Shown one piece after another: positions 1-9,640 of a stretch of DNA of 64,000 nt. Position numbers and translations under genes: made by a program. The first letter of the stretch is position 1. Every line of letters begins with the position of its first letter. This DNA comes from Sphingobium sp. JS3065 (GTDB taxonomy: Bacteria; Pseudomonadota; Alphaproteobacteria; Sphingomonadales; Sphingomonadaceae): contig NZ_CP102665.1 of NCBI RefSeq assembly GCF_026427355.1, forward strand, positions 186,001-250,000, given 5' to 3'. The notes beneath the pieces are model-generated. The model was not told where the DNA came from. It saw nothing but the letters and a program-made list of their open reading frames with translations, and made no database searches.

Positions 1-1
1 C

Positions 2-424
2 CGCTGGCGTTCGCACTGGCTCATGACGCAGGCTTCCGAAAACCCAGCCATCGCAGCCTTCTTCAAGGATCTTCAGGCGGCGGCAAAGGCTGGAAGGCCG
101 CTTCCGCAGGCGCCCGACGAACTGGTGATCTTCGACGATGTGCTGAAGAAATTCTACTTCGACACGGATGTGCACGACCCTGAATCGATGAAGCTGCTGT
201 TCGGGAAAGTCGGCGTGGATCGTTGCCTGTTCGGCACCGAACGGCCGGGCAGCGGTGGCGGGATCGACCTTAAGACGGGTCGTCCCATGGATGACCTGAA
301 GTTCACGATCGACAATCTCGACACCCTGACCGACGAGGACCGGCGCAAGCTCTATCAGGACAATGCGCTCAAGGTGTTCACGCGGATTCCGCGGGAAATC
401 GTGGAAGGACGTCTCGATGGCTGA
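2..424 (+). CDS. LigJ-like amidohydrolase, C-terminal part (5' end outside window)
   Basis: The reading frame is open from the first bases of the window, so this is the last ~140 residues of a longer protein (family members are ~340 aa). The visible end has the pattern VDRCLFGTERPG, then GIDLKTGRPMDD, then LTDEDRRKLYQDNALKVF. That resembles the C-terminus of COG2159 amidohydrolases, in particular 4-oxalomesaconate hydratase LigJ and related ring-fission enzymes. The metal-binding N-terminal half is not visible, so hydratase versus decarboxylase cannot be decided. Its stop overlaps the start of the next gene by 8 nt, so the two are translationally coupled in a meta-cleavage operon. Pathway membership is inferred from the LigB- and LigK-like neighbours. 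Confidence 0.72.
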   Translation, partial: RWRSHWLMTQASENPAIAAFFKDLQAAAKAGRPLPQAPDELVIFDDVLKKFYFDTDVHDPESMKLLFGKVGVDRCLFGTERPGSGGGIDLKTGRPMDDLKFTIDNLDTLTDEDRRKLYQDNALKVFTRIPREIVEGRLDG

Positions 425-1412
425 GATCGTACTGGGCATCTGTACATCTCACTCGCCGCTGCTGACCTTCGATGCCCGGACATGGTGCGAACGCGCCGAG
501 GATGACAAGCGCAACCCGGAACTGACCTTGTCCGACGGGCGATCGGTCTCCTACGACCAGCTTTTGCTGGAACGCGGCCCCCGCCATGCGGCGGAAGCGG
601 GTATCGCCAATCTGGAAGTTCAGGCTGCGAAAACCGGCCCTGCGCTCGACAGGCTGGCGGCGGAGATACAGGCGGTCCGGCCGGATGTGGTCCTGATCAT
701 CGGGGACGATCAGGAGGAATTGTACAAGGCCGGAAATACGCCTGCCATCGCGATCTATTATGGCGACGAGGTGGTCATGAGACCGCTTGGGGAACTGGTG
801 AGCCAGCCGCCCGCCTGGATGGAACAGGCCATTGGCGGCTATGCCATGGAAACGTCTAACCGCTTCCCTTGCGCGCCGGACTTTTCCCTGCGGCTGGTGG
901 AAGGGCTGATGGATGCGGGCGTCGACCTGGGCGTTGCATCCAGGGTCGATGATCCTTCGAAAGCGGCCTTTGGGCATGCCTTCGGCTTTGTCGCCCGCCG
1001 GCTGCTCGACGAAGGCAAGGTGCCTGTCGTTCCCGTGCTGCTCAACACCTATTATCCGCCCAATGTTATCCGGCCCGACCGATGCTATCATATCGGCGAA
1101 CTGATGAGGCGGGTCATAGAGGCGATGCCCGCTTCGCTTCGCGTCGCGGTGGTGGCGTCGGGCGGACTGAGCCATTTCGTTACCGACGAGGCGCTCGACC
1201 TGCGAGTGTTGGAGGCGCTTCGGCAGCATGATCGCGATGCGCTCGGTTCAGTCCCGATGGACGCTTTGCGTGCGGGTTCGTCCGAAATCCTGTGCTGGAT
1301 CATGGCCGGAGGGGCGTTCAGTCATCTGCGCCACGACTGGTCGGAATATTTGCCGGTGTACAGGACCGAAGCGGGCACCGGCATCGGGCTGGGTTTCGGG
1401 GTTTGGAAATGA
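417..1412 (+). CDS. Class III extradiol ring-cleavage dioxygenase, LigB-like
   Basis: A 331-residue protein of the LigB (protocatechuate 4,5-dioxygenase beta subunit / gallate dioxygenase) family. These use non-haem Fe(II) and O2 to open catecholic rings. Visible motifs are CTSHSPLL with His12 (the first iron ligand position in LigB), IIGDDQEEL near residue 98, and SGGLSHF with a His near 252 at the place of the catalytic histidine. The chosen ATG has AAGGA eight bases upstream and overlaps the preceding stop. No separate LigA-like small subunit is encoded next to it, so it may be a stand-alone enzyme such as DesZ/GalA-type or have its partner elsewhere. The substrate is unknown: protocatechuate, gallate or a substituted analogue are all possible. 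Confidence 0.82.
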   Translation: MAEIVLGICTSHSPLLTFDARTWCERAEDDKRNPELTLSDGRSVSYDQLLLERGPRHAAEAGIANLEVQAAKTGPALDRLAAEIQAVRPDVVLIIGDDQEELYKAGNTPAIAIYYGDEVVMRPLGELVSQPPAWMEQAIGGYAMETSNRFPCAPDFSLRLVEGLMDAGVDLGVASRVDDPSKAAFGHAFGFVARRLLDEGKVPVVPVLLNTYYPPNVIRPDRCYHIGELMRRVIEAMPASLRVAVVASGGLSHFVTDEALDLRVLEALRQHDRDALGSVPMDALRAGSSEILCWIMAGGAFSHLRHDWSEYLPVYRTEAGTGIGLGFGVWK

Positions 1413-1481
1413 AGCGGGGCATCTGCATCGCCGAAGAAACCGTCGATCGGCATTTCCTCAAGCTTACAGGGCCAGGCTATC

Positions 1482-2108
1482 GTGACTTTTGACTATGATT
1501 CCGCGACCGGCCTTTCCAGCGCCACGGTGCATGAGGCGAGCGGCAAGATCGGTGCGTTGCCATCCTGCATCAAGCCGGTGGCGCCGGGCCTGACGCTATC
1601 GGGCCCCGCATTCCCGGTCCAGTCGCCGCCGGGGGACAATCTGTTTCTTCATCATGCCATTTATGCGGCGCCTTCCGGCGCGGTGCTGGTGATTGACTGC
1701 GGCGACGCGGCCGAGTTCGGCCACTGGGGTGAAGTCATGGCGGTTGCCGCCCAGTCCGTTGGGATCCGGGGGCTGGTCATTCACGGCGGCGTGCGCGATG
1801 CCGCCAGGATGGCCGAAATCGGCTTTCCGGTCTTTGCGTCGAACATATGCATCCGGGGCACTGGAAAGGACCCCCAAGGCAAGGGCCAGATCGGCGGCGT
1901 GGTGACGATCGGCGACATCTCGGTTCACGCCGGTGATCTTGTCATTGCCGATGAAGACGGCGTCATGATCGTCCCGGCCGACAGGGCGGCGGCGGTCGTC
2001 GCCGAAAGTCGAGCCCGCGACGAGGCCGAACAGGATTATTTCCGCAGGCTGCGCGCTGGAGAAACGACGCTGGCCATATACGGCCTGCCGGACATCGTGG
2101 GGAAATGA
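1482..2108 (+). CDS. RraA-family aldolase, likely CHA/HMG aldolase (LigK-like)
   Basis: A 208-residue RraA-like protein. The motif GLVIHGGVRDAA around residue 105 contains the Arg-Asp pair that binds substrate and metal in class II HMG/CHA aldolases. The C-terminal VIADEDGVMIVP is the other family signature. In the 4,5-cleavage pathway such enzymes split 4-carboxy-4-hydroxy-2-oxoadipate into pyruvate and oxaloacetate. The start is GTG. A 27-codon reading frame begins just after the dioxygenase at 1409 and ends inside this gene; I regard it as incidental. Of the three RraA paralogues here, this one is the best candidate for the true pathway aldolase. Confidence 0.75.
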   Translation: MTFDYDSATGLSSATVHEASGKIGALPSCIKPVAPGLTLSGPAFPVQSPPGDNLFLHHAIYAAPSGAVLVIDCGDAAEFGHWGEVMAVAAQSVGIRGLVIHGGVRDAARMAEIGFPVFASNICIRGTGKDPQGKGQIGGVVTIGDISVHAGDLVIADEDGVMIVPADRAAAVVAESRARDEAEQDYFRRLRAGETTLAIYGLPDIVGK

Positions 2109-2223
2109 GGATGACCGACGGTGGAGGGGTGAAACCGGCGCCGACGCACGCCACCTTCCTCTCATGCCGGGATCATCGAGATATTTCTGCATCTGCCTTC
2201 GCTGAGGCAAAAAGGTAAATTTG

Positions 2224-2538
2224 ATGAAATTGAACATTATCTCTCGCAACGGAGAGACAAAGGCGATCGAAGCTGAAGAAGGCGTCACGCTGATGGAAGC
2301 CATTCGCAATTCCGGGTTCGACGAGATGCTGGCGCTGTGCGGCGGATGCTGCTCCTGTTCTACCTGCCAGATCTATATCGACGATAAGCAAATCGCGCTG
2401 TTAGAGCCGATGCAGTCGGATGAGGATGATCTGCTGGACAGTTCCGACCATCGGCAATCCAACTCCAGGCTGGCCTGTCAGGTCGTGCTGAAGGCGGAAA
2501 TGGCCGGTCTCAACGCCATCATTGCTCCTGAAGATTGA
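2224..2538 (+). CDS. [2Fe-2S] ferredoxin, adrenodoxin/putidaredoxin type
   Basis: A 104-residue ferredoxin. The cluster ligands are visible as the C-x5-C-x2-C pattern in CGGCCSCSTC around residues 40-50, plus the later Cys in LACQ near residue 85. This vertebrate-type/adrenodoxin-like group usually hands electrons to cytochrome P450s or Rieske oxygenases. No such oxygenase or ferredoxin reductase is in view, so the partner (possibly a demethylase or ring hydroxylase feeding the dioxygenase) is probably upstream of the window. The start has AAAAGG just upstream. The Cys-Cys doublet inside the ligand loop is unusual but leaves the ligand spacing intact. Confidence 0.88.
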   Translation: MKLNIISRNGETKAIEAEEGVTLMEAIRNSGFDEMLALCGGCCSCSTCQIYIDDKQIALLEPMQSDEDDLLDSSDHRQSNSRLACQVVLKAEMAGLNAIIAPED

Positions 2539-2548
2539 GGGTTTCCCC

Positions 2549-3217
2549 ATGACGCAACAGTCTCGCGCTGATGATCTGGCCCGCCTGGCGAGGCTGGATT
2601 GCTGTGCAGTATCCGACGCCCTCGACGCCCTGGGCATTTCCGGGCTTGCGCAAGGGCTGAGTGCATTCAGCACGCAGGAGAAAGTCACCGGCAGGGTGAT
2701 CACCGTGCAACTCTGCGAAGACGATGGAAGGGCCAGCAAACGGCATCTGGGAACATCTGCGGTAGATGCCGCCGGCCCTGACGATGTGATCGTCGTGGCC
2801 CATGGAGGCCGTCTCGATGTTGCGGGCTGGGGAGGTATATTGGCCCTGGGCGCGAAGCGGCAGGGCGTGAGGGGCGTGGTGATCCATGGCGCCTGCCGGG
2901 ACATCGACGAAGCAAGGGAAATGGGCCTGCCGGTCTATGCGTCCGGGACGACCGCCAGAACCGCGCGGGGCCGCGTCATCGAACAGGACTGGAACGTGCA
3001 GGTCACCATTGCCGACGTGACGGTTTCGCCAGCCGACCTCGTCATCGCCGATGGCAGCGGCGTTGCCTTCATTCCTTCCGGCCGGGTCGAGGAGGTCCTT
3101 GAAAGAGCCGAGATGATCGTCCGCAAGGAACAGCTCATGGCCGATGCAGTGCGATCCGGGAAGCCGCTCGTCGAAGTGATGGGCGCCGATTACGAAACCA
3201 TGTTGAAGAAGGGTTGA
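2549..3217 (+). CDS. RraA-family protein (second paralogue)
   Basis: A 222-residue RraA-like protein with VRGVVIHGACRDIDEA, which keeps the Arg-Asp catalytic pair, and DLVIADGSGVAFIP near the C-terminus. The fold is shared by class II pyruvate aldolases, oxaloacetate decarboxylases and the RNase E regulator RraA; the catabolic setting favours an aldolase or decarboxylase. The start ATG at 2549 is chosen because GAGG precedes it by about nine bases; an earlier in-frame start inside the ferredoxin gene is less likely. It lies 10 nt after the ferredoxin stop and is nearly contiguous with the next gene, so all appear co-transcribed. Confidence 0.75.
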   Translation: MTQQSRADDLARLARLDCCAVSDALDALGISGLAQGLSAFSTQEKVTGRVITVQLCEDDGRASKRHLGTSAVDAAGPDDVIVVAHGGRLDVAGWGGILALGAKRQGVRGVVIHGACRDIDEAREMGLPVYASGTTARTARGRVIEQDWNVQVTIADVTVSPADLVIADGSGVAFIPSGRVEEVLERAEMIVRKEQLMADAVRSGKPLVEVMGADYETMLKKG

Positions 3218-3222
3218 AGCAC

Positions 3223-3873
3223 GTGTCTTCCTCAGTCGCACACAGCCTAGGCTCGCTCAGTTGCACCGATCTGAGCGATGCAATGGATCGCCTTGGAATA
3301 GCCTGCCAATGCGCGGGAATCATGCCCCTGGATCGTAGCTTCAGCCTGGTCGGTCAGGCGTGGACATTGCGTTATGCGCCAATCGGCCATGAAGGAGGAA
3401 CCGTCGGCGATTTCATCGACGATATCGGGGAAGGTTCGGTGGTCGTCATCGACAATGCCGGGCGAACCGATGTCACGGTCTGGGGCGATCTGTTGACGGC
3501 GACGGCATCGCGGCGTGGTATTTCCGGGACCGTTATCGATGGAATCTGTCGTGACGTGGATCGCGCCATGGCTCTTAATTACCCGCTGTTCGCCCGCGGG
3601 AACTGGATGCGCACAGGCAAGGATCGAGTCCGGCTGGAGGTCACGCAGGAACCCGTCCAGATCGGCGGCATTCGCGTCCGTCCCGGTGACTGGTTGCGGG
3701 GCGATGGCGACGGGATCGTGGTCGTTCCCCAGGTCTCTCTGGACGCCGTGCTGGAAGTTGCGAGCGAAATCCACGAAGCGGAGGAAGCGATCCGCACCGC
3801 AGTCGAAAATGGCGCGGACCTGCGTGCGGCAAGGGCGCAATATAATTATCATGCGTTGCAGACGCGGCGCTGA
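3223..3873 (+). CDS. RraA-family protein (third paralogue)
   Basis: A 216-residue RraA-like protein with ISGTVIDGICRDVDRA (Arg-Asp pair kept, and the DG form of the motif) and GDGDGIVVVP near the end. It is more diverged from the other two than they are from each other in the N-terminal half. A TTG at 3214 overlaps the previous stop, but GTG at 3223 has AAGAAGGG at a better distance, so I prefer it. Its role is unknown: a second aldolase step or decarboxylation of a branched keto acid are possibilities. Confidence 0.7.
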   Translation: MSSSVAHSLGSLSCTDLSDAMDRLGIACQCAGIMPLDRSFSLVGQAWTLRYAPIGHEGGTVGDFIDDIGEGSVVVIDNAGRTDVTVWGDLLTATASRRGISGTVIDGICRDVDRAMALNYPLFARGNWMRTGKDRVRLEVTQEPVQIGGIRVRPGDWLRGDGDGIVVVPQVSLDAVLEVASEIHEAEEAIRTAVENGADLRAARAQYNYHALQTRR

Positions 3874-3926
3874 CGGCAGTCGCAAGGCCGGGTTGCGGCA
3901 TTGTTTTTAGCAAGGGGAGAAAAACC

Positions 3927-5144
3927 GTGCCTGATCGTGCGGGAGAACTGTTGCGTTCGGACTTTTTTATGCCCGAAGAGGTCAAGGCCGTGCGCGAGGA
4001 GGTACGACGCCTTTGCGAAAGCGAGCTGCGCCCCATTGCTCACGACCTCAACGGCGCGATTGAGAGCCGCGCCAGCTTCCCGCACGGGATGTTGCAGGTG
4101 TTCGCCAAGGCCGGGATACTGGGCATTCCCTTCGCTCGCGACATAGGTGGTCGCGGACTTGAGCACCCGACCTTGTCCCTGCTTGTCGCCATCGAGGAGG
4201 TCGCCTATTTCTCGTCAGGCATCGCTTCCGCACTGCTGGATGCGCCCCTCATTCTGGTCGGACAGACGCTGGACCGCGCCAGCCCGGCTTTGCGCGAGCG
4301 ATATTTGCCACGGATGATCCGTGGTGAGATCGTGTGCAGCTTTGCCACCAGCGAACCTGCCGCGTCTACGGACCTGTCGCCTGGCGCCATGCAAACCGTG
4401 GCCAGCAAGGTCGATGGGGGATGGCGCATCAGCGGGAAAAAGCGCTGGATAACCAACGCCGTTGCCGCCGACTATATGCTGGTGCTCGCCCGGACCGGGG
4501 ATCATTCGCAAACGCTTTTTCTTGTCGATATGCATGACAATTCCGTGTTGGTCGCCGATCCCGATCAGAAGATGGGCAACCGCCCTCAACTGACCTCGGA
4601 CGTCAGTTTTGATGGCAGTTTCGTGGGCGATGATCATGTGGTCGGCGCGGTGGGCGGTGGCTTGCGATCCGCTTTGGGTGCATTGATGCTCGGTAGAATG
4701 GGCATTGGCGCTGTGGGGATCGGCATGGCGCAAGCCGCGTTCGACATCGCGTGCGACCATATGCAGACGCGTGAAGTCTTCGGACAGAAGCTGGGCGGCT
4801 TTCAACACTGGCAAATGACCTTTGCCGATCACGCCATTGCGATCGAGCAGGCGCGCTCGCTGTATGAAAAGGCCGGCGCGATGTTCGATGCCGGACAGAA
4901 TGTGGAGACGTTGGCCGCGATGGCAAAGGTTGCCGGATCGCGTCTCGCCGTCGATGTCGTTCGCGATGCCATACAGGTGAGCGGAGCCTATGGCTTCGTC
5001 AGGACGATGGGCGGCACCGGAGAGGAAAAGGCGCTCGAGGCGATCTATCGCGATGCCAAGATTGGCGAAATCTACGAAGGCGCCAACGAAATTCAGAAAT
5101 GGATTATCGCGCGACGGTTCCTGGGCAGGCAGATTACCGGCTGA
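3927..5144 (+). CDS. Acyl-CoA dehydrogenase family protein
   Basis: A 405-residue flavoprotein of the usual acyl-CoA dehydrogenase length. Visible are the N-terminal helical domain, the middle-domain motif FATSEPAASTDLS followed by GKKRWITNA, and the C-terminal IYEGANEIQ, whose Glu is at the position of the catalytic base. The GTG start has AAGGGGAGA upstream. It would oxidise a CoA-activated acid and pass electrons to electron-transfer flavoprotein. No CoA ligase is visible, so its link to the meta-cleavage genes is positional only; removal of an aromatic side chain before ring opening is one possibility. Confidence 0.85.
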   Translation: MPDRAGELLRSDFFMPEEVKAVREEVRRLCESELRPIAHDLNGAIESRASFPHGMLQVFAKAGILGIPFARDIGGRGLEHPTLSLLVAIEEVAYFSSGIASALLDAPLILVGQTLDRASPALRERYLPRMIRGEIVCSFATSEPAASTDLSPGAMQTVASKVDGGWRISGKKRWITNAVAADYMLVLARTGDHSQTLFLVDMHDNSVLVADPDQKMGNRPQLTSDVSFDGSFVGDDHVVGAVGGGLRSALGALMLGRMGIGAVGIGMAQAAFDIACDHMQTREVFGQKLGGFQHWQMTFADHAIAIEQARSLYEKAGAMFDAGQNVETLAAMAKVAGSRLAVDVVRDAIQVSGAYGFVRTMGGTGEEKALEAIYRDAKIGEIYEGANEIQKWIIARRFLGRQITG

Positions 5145-5216
5145 GAGAAAGGGCTGGCGCAACCTTGCACCGGCTTGACTGCCACTGTCTTTCCATCGGT
5201 ATGTGCCAGATTTCCC

Positions 5217-6690
5217 TCATCTCCGATCCAGTCGGGCTTCATCCTTCACAATAATGTCTGCGGCCTTTTCGCCGATCATCATGCTCGCCGCGTTCGTGTT
5301 TCCGCTGACCATCGATGGGAATATCGATGCGTCGGCGACGCGCAGGCTCGCAACGCCACAGACGCGCAATCGGGAATCCACGACGGCGTCGTCGCCACCC
5401 ATGCGACAGGTTCCTGCCGGATGATAGATGATGTTCGAATTGGCGCGCAGGAGATCGCGCAGTTCATTGTCCGTTCTTGTGTCGGCTACCTCGTCAGACC
5501 CTGTGACGACGTCCTTGAGCGCGGGCGTCGAAAATAGCTGCTCCGCCAGACGCATGCCGCGCAACAGGGTTTCAAGGTCGGCGGGGTTGTCGAACATTTT
5601 CGGGAAGATGGCCGGCGCGTCGAAGGGGTCGGCGGAACGCAGTTCGATATGGCCACGGCTTTCGGGACGGCCGACATTGACGCACATCATCACACCGTCC
5701 GTGTCCGCAAGCCGCACCTTGCCGCCAGCGAATGTGTAGGCGCTGCTGCTGAAAGTGATCTGCACGTCCGGGTAGGGCAAAGAAGGCAGGGTTCGGGCAA
5801 ATGCCAGCCCCTGCGATGCGATGGCAGTGGCTGGCCCGACTGAAATGTCAGCCAGCGGGCCGCATTCCAGAGCCAGCGTAGTCCTTTCCCTTCGCGGTTG
5901 AGGGAGGACATGGAAACCTGATGCGCCATGACGCACGCCGGGTGATCCATCAGGTTCGCGCTGACATTTCGGTTGTCATGGACAATCGGGATGTCATGCC
6001 GGGCAAGCGATGCGGCCGGCCCGACCCCCGGACAGCATGAGAAGGTGAGGGGAGCCGATGGCCCCGCAGGCCAATATGACTTCGCGTTTGCAATAGAGCC
6101 GATGGCGCTTTCCGCCAGATTGATATTCGACGCCGACCGCCTTTTTCCCTTCGAACAGGATGCGCGTTGCGTGCACCCGTTTCATCATGCGCAGGTTCCG
6201 GCGCTTCAGCGCGGGGCGAAGATAGGCGCGTGCCACGCCGTCCCGGCGGCCGTGACGGACATTCGCCTGGCAGGGGCCGACGCCCTCCTGACTGATGCCG
6301 TTATAGTCCGTCGTTCTCTTGATCTGGACGCTTTCGCACGCGTCGATGAACCGTGGGTGGCTTCCGGAATATGCCACGCCTCCACGACATTCACCGGGCC
6401 ATCACGGCCCCTCGTCGCGTCGTCGCCCAATCTTGTCTGTTCGCTGCGCTTGAAGAAGGGGAGGACGTCGCGATAGGACCAGCCTTCGGCTCCAGCCTTC
6501 TCCCAATCGTCGAAGTCCGCCTGCTGCCCCCGCACGAACACCATGCCATTGATGGACGTACTGCCGCCGACGATTTTTCCTCTTGGCCAATGTTCGGTCC
6601 GGCCGCAGCGCGTGGGGTCAGGCTCGGAATGAAATCCCCAGTCGAACCGGGGCGTGGCGAGCGCATACATGACGGCGCCCGGCACGCTGA
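5217..6690 (-). pseudogene. GMC-family oxidoreductase (choline dehydrogenase-like), frameshifted and 5'-truncated
   Basis: Pieces of one GMC flavoprotein lie in order on the minus strand but in different frames. Region ~6340-6685 has the family signature WPRGKIVGGSTSINGMVF. Region 5994-6340 has YNGISQEGVGPCQ and ILACGAIGSPHLLMLSG. Region 5217-5936 has the C-terminal IIYHPAGTCRMG and SGNTNAASMMIGEKAADI. At least two frameshifts separate them. The N-terminal FAD-binding GxGxxG segment is missing because sequence beyond ~6690 belongs to an unrelated gene fragment on the other strand. It is therefore dead as a full-length enzyme. Confidence 0.85.
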
Positions 6691-6702
6691 TCCACCCGCA
6701 TC

Positions 6703-7110
6703 GGCTTGCCGTGGCGCGAACGGCAGGGGTTGCCGATAGGCAGCTTCCAGGGACGCGATGGGCGGAAACGGAAAGTCGGTTCGTTGCTCAGCACGAGCGC
6801 GGCTGCCGTTGGCCGCAACTTCCTCGGACCAGCCGTGGCGCATCTCGCCCGGCGGGAGGTCATCTATCAGGAAGCCGGGGCACTGATCGACCGACAGCGT
6901 CTCTACAGCAATCTGCTGAGTTCGATGCCGCTGGCATTCAACCTGTTTGCGCCGCTTCGTTTCGATCTGGCGCTCGCGGCAAAGGTGATGCGAGCGGTCG
7001 CACCGGCCATCGACATCGCCGCCATTCGTCATGTCTGGTTCGAACATTCTCCGGGACGGAGGGAAGGCATGTATCTGTCGCGAAGCGATGATAGCTGCCG
7101 CCCTCACTGA
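6703..7110 (+). pseudogene. Fragment of a PGN_0703-type putative restriction endonuclease
   Basis: The translation contains WRERQGLPIGSF at the start and NLLSSMPLAFNLFAPL followed by FEHSPGRRE. These resemble conserved parts of the PGN_0703 family of putative PD-(D/E)XK nucleases as I know them. The frame then ends early (YLSRSDDSCRPH), and the catalytic region expected downstream is absent. The fragment abuts the broken GMC gene on its left and an IS21 element on its right, so it is a remnant of a rearranged region. Confidence 0.55.
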
Positions 7111-7335
7111 ACGCTGCCTGCATTTCACAATCGGCATGGTTCCAAGCGTCCCAACGCCTCTCGCTCTCTTCCAGCCGGAGAACGTATGGGTCTGGCGAGG
7201 GAGAACCATTCGCCTGACGTGCAGACCCAAGCTGTTGATTGCCGTTGAGAAGTGACCCGGGAAGGGCCCAAATTTTCACTGAGAAGTGACCCATGTTGAA
7301 CTCACCCCTGACTTTGACGAGCGAGGGGTCATGGA

Positions 7336-8868
7336 GTGTTGGACATGGCGTTATTGAGCGTTATCCGGCGCTGGCATTTCCGCGATCATCTTTCGATCCG
7401 CGAGATTGCGCGGCGTACCGGGCTGTCACGTAATAGGATCCGTAAATATCTACGTTCGGACACGATCGATCCGCGGTTCAAGGTGCCCGATCGGCCGAGC
7501 AAACTGGACCCGTTCGCGGAGCGGCTGTCAGCCTGGCTGAGACGGGAGATGGGTCGGACCCGCAAGCAGAAGCGGACGATGAAGCAGTTGCATGCTGATC
7601 TGGTCAGCCTGGGCTATGATGGCTCCTACAATCGGGTGGCGGCCTTTGCCCGGGACTGGCGCGATGATTATCGTCGTGAGCAACAGATGAGCGGGCGCGG
7701 GACATTCGTGCCGCTGTCCTTCGCACCAGGGCAAGCATTCCAGTTCGATTGGAGCGAGGATTGGGCGATCATCGGCGGCGTGCGCACCAAGCTGCAGGTC
7801 GCCCACTTCAAGCTCAGCTACAGCCGCGCCTTTCTCGTGCGGGCCTATTTGCTCCAGACCCACGAGATGCTGTTCGATGCCCATAATCATGCGTTCCGCG
7901 TGTTGGGCGGCGTTCCGCGCCGCGGGATCTATGACAATATGCGCACCGCCGTCGACAAGGTCGGGCGCGGCAAGGAGCGCAACGTCAACAACCGCTTCCT
8001 CACCATGGTCAGTCATTATCTGTTCGAGGCCGAGTTCTGTAATCCGGCAGCGGGCTGGGAAAAGGGCCAGGTCGAGAAGAACGTCCAGGATGCCCGGCAT
8101 CGGCTATGGCAACCCACGCCGCAGGCGGAAAGCCTGGATGCTCTCAACCTATGGCTGGAGGAGCGCTGCAAGGAGCTGTGGCAGGATATCCCGCACGGGA
8201 TCGAACCGGGTTCGGTCGCCGATGCCTGGGCCGATGAAGTGGAAAGCCTGATGCCGATGGGCAGACCGTTCGATGGCTTTGTCGAATATGGGAAACGGGT
8301 CTCGCCAACCTGCCTGATCCACCTGGAACGCAACCGTTACAGCGTGCCGGCGTCGTTCGCCAATCGGCCCGTCAGCCTGCGGGTCTATCCCGATCGCTTC
8401 CTGGCCGTCGCCGAAGGGCAAGTCATATGCGAGCATCAGCGCATCATCGACCGATCCCATGATGGGCCGGGGCACACCGTCTATGACTGGCGTCATTATC
8501 TGGCAGTGGTTCAGCGAAAGCCCGGCGCCCTGCGCAACGGCGCGCCGTTCCTCGAACTGCCCGAGGCCTTCCAGCGGCTGCAACGGCATCTGCTGCGCAA
8601 TCCCGGCGGCGACAGGGAAATGGTCGAGATCCTTGCCCTGGTCCTGCACCATGACGAAGAGGCCGTGCTGACCGCCGTCGCCCTGGCGCTGGACGCCGGC
8701 GTGCCCACCAAAACCCATATCCTCAACCTGTTGCACAGGCTGCTCGATGGAAAACCACTCTCGACGCCGCCGGTGACGGCGCCACAGGCGTTGAGGCTGG
8801 TCAGTGAGCCGATGGCCAATGTCGAACGCTACGATGCGTTGCGCGGGGAGAACCGTCATGCGTCATGA
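7336..8868 (+). CDS. istA: IS21 transposase IstA (copy 1)
   Basis: A 510-residue IstA. The N-terminal helix-turn-helix is visible ([20 protein letters not shown]), and the integrase core is preceded by [10 protein letters not shown], which gives the first catalytic Asp. A second acidic block is near [12 protein letters not shown], and the Glu lies in [15 protein letters not shown]. It cuts and joins the IS ends together with the ATPase IstB. The start is GTG, with an in-frame ATG three codons on. It is identical to copy 2 except for one residue near the C-terminus (Ile versus Leu in KTHxLNLL). Confidence 0.95.
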   Translation: MLDMALLSVIRRWHFRDHLSIREIARRTGLSRNRIRKYLRSDTIDPRFKVPDRPSKLDPFAERLSAWLRREMGRTRKQKRTMKQLHADLVSLGYDGSYNRVAAFARDWRDDYRREQQMSGRGTFVPLSFAPGQAFQFDWSEDWAIIGGVRTKLQVAHFKLSYSRAFLVRAYLLQTHEMLFDAHNHAFRVLGGVPRRGIYDNMRTAVDKVGRGKERNVNNRFLTMVSHYLFEAEFCNPAAGWEKGQVEKNVQDARHRLWQPTPQAESLDALNLWLEERCKELWQDIPHGIEPGSVADAWADEVESLMPMGRPFDGFVEYGKRVSPTCLIHLERNRYSVPASFANRPVSLRVYPDRFLAVAEGQVICEHQRIIDRSHDGPGHTVYDWRHYLAVVQRKPGALRNGAPFLELPEAFQRLQRHLLRNPGGDREMVEILALVLHHDEEAVLTAVALALDAGVPTKTHILNLLHRLLDGKPLSTPPVTAPQALRLVSEPMANVERYDALRGENRHAS

Positions 8869-9640
8869 TCCCGCTACCGGCGCCCTCGTCGTGATGCTGC
8901 GCGGCCTGAAAATGCCCGGCATGGCCCAGGCCGTGACCGACCTCATGCAGCAGGGATCGCCCGCCTTCGAGGCGGCGGTGCCAATCCTCTCCCAGTTGCT
9001 GAAAGCCGAGACGGCCGAACGCGAGGTGCGATCCGTAGCCTATCAGCTCAAGGTTGCGCGGTTCCCGGCCTATCGTGATCTGGCAGGCTTCGACTTTGCC
9101 AGCAGCGAGGTGAATGAGGCGCTGGTGCGCCAGTTGCACCGCTGCGACTTCATCGACGTCGCCGACAATATCGTGCTGGTCGGCGGCCCGGGCACCGGGA
9201 AAACCCATGTCGCCACGGCGCTGGGCGTTCAGGCCATCGAGCATCATCGAAAGCGGGTCCGCTTCTTCTCCACGGTCGAACTGGTCAATGCCCTGGAACA
9301 GGAAAAGGCCCAGGGGCGCGCCGGGCAGATCGCCAACCGGCTCGTCCACTCGGACCTCGTCGTGTTGGACGAACTGGGCTATCTGCCGTTCAGTCCCTCC
9401 GGCGGCGCGCTGCTCTTCCACCTGCTGAGCAAATTATACGAGCGCACCAGCGTCATCATAACCACCAACCTGAGCTTCAGCGAGTGGGCCACCGTCTTCG
9501 GCGACGCGAAGATGACCACCGCGCTCCTCGATCGGCTCACCCATCACTGCCACATCCTGGAGACCGGCAACGACAGCTTCCGGTTCAAGAACAGCTCAGC
9601 CCAGCAGGCCAGACCCAGAAAGGAGAAACCCGCACCTTGA
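8858..9640 (+). CDS. istB: IS21 helper ATPase IstB (copy 1)
   Basis: A 260-residue DnaC-like AAA+ ATPase. Walker A is [11 protein letters not shown] and Walker B is [13 protein letters not shown]; the arginine-rich C-terminal part contains [13 protein letters not shown]. It assembles on target DNA and directs IstA. The ATG at 8858 overlaps the istA stop by 11 nt and has GGGGAG upstream, so it is preferred to the earlier in-frame start. All family motifs are intact here. Confidence 0.95.
   Translation: MRHDPATGALVVMLRGLKMPGMAQAVTDLMQQGSPAFEAAVPILSQLLKAETAEREVRSVAYQLKVARFPAYRDLAGFDFASSEVNEALVRQLHRCDFIDVADNIVLVGGPGTGKTHVATALGVQAIEHHRKRVRFFSTVELVNALEQEKAQGRAGQIANRLVHSDLVVLDELGYLPFSPSGGALLFHLLSKLYERTSVIITTNLSFSEWATVFGDAKMTTALLDRLTHHCHILETGNDSFRFKNSSAQQARPRKEKPAP

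Noticed and set aside
1409..1492. A 27-codon peptide between the dioxygenase and the first RraA gene
   Set aside because: It overlaps the RraA start and has no independent support; probably incidental.
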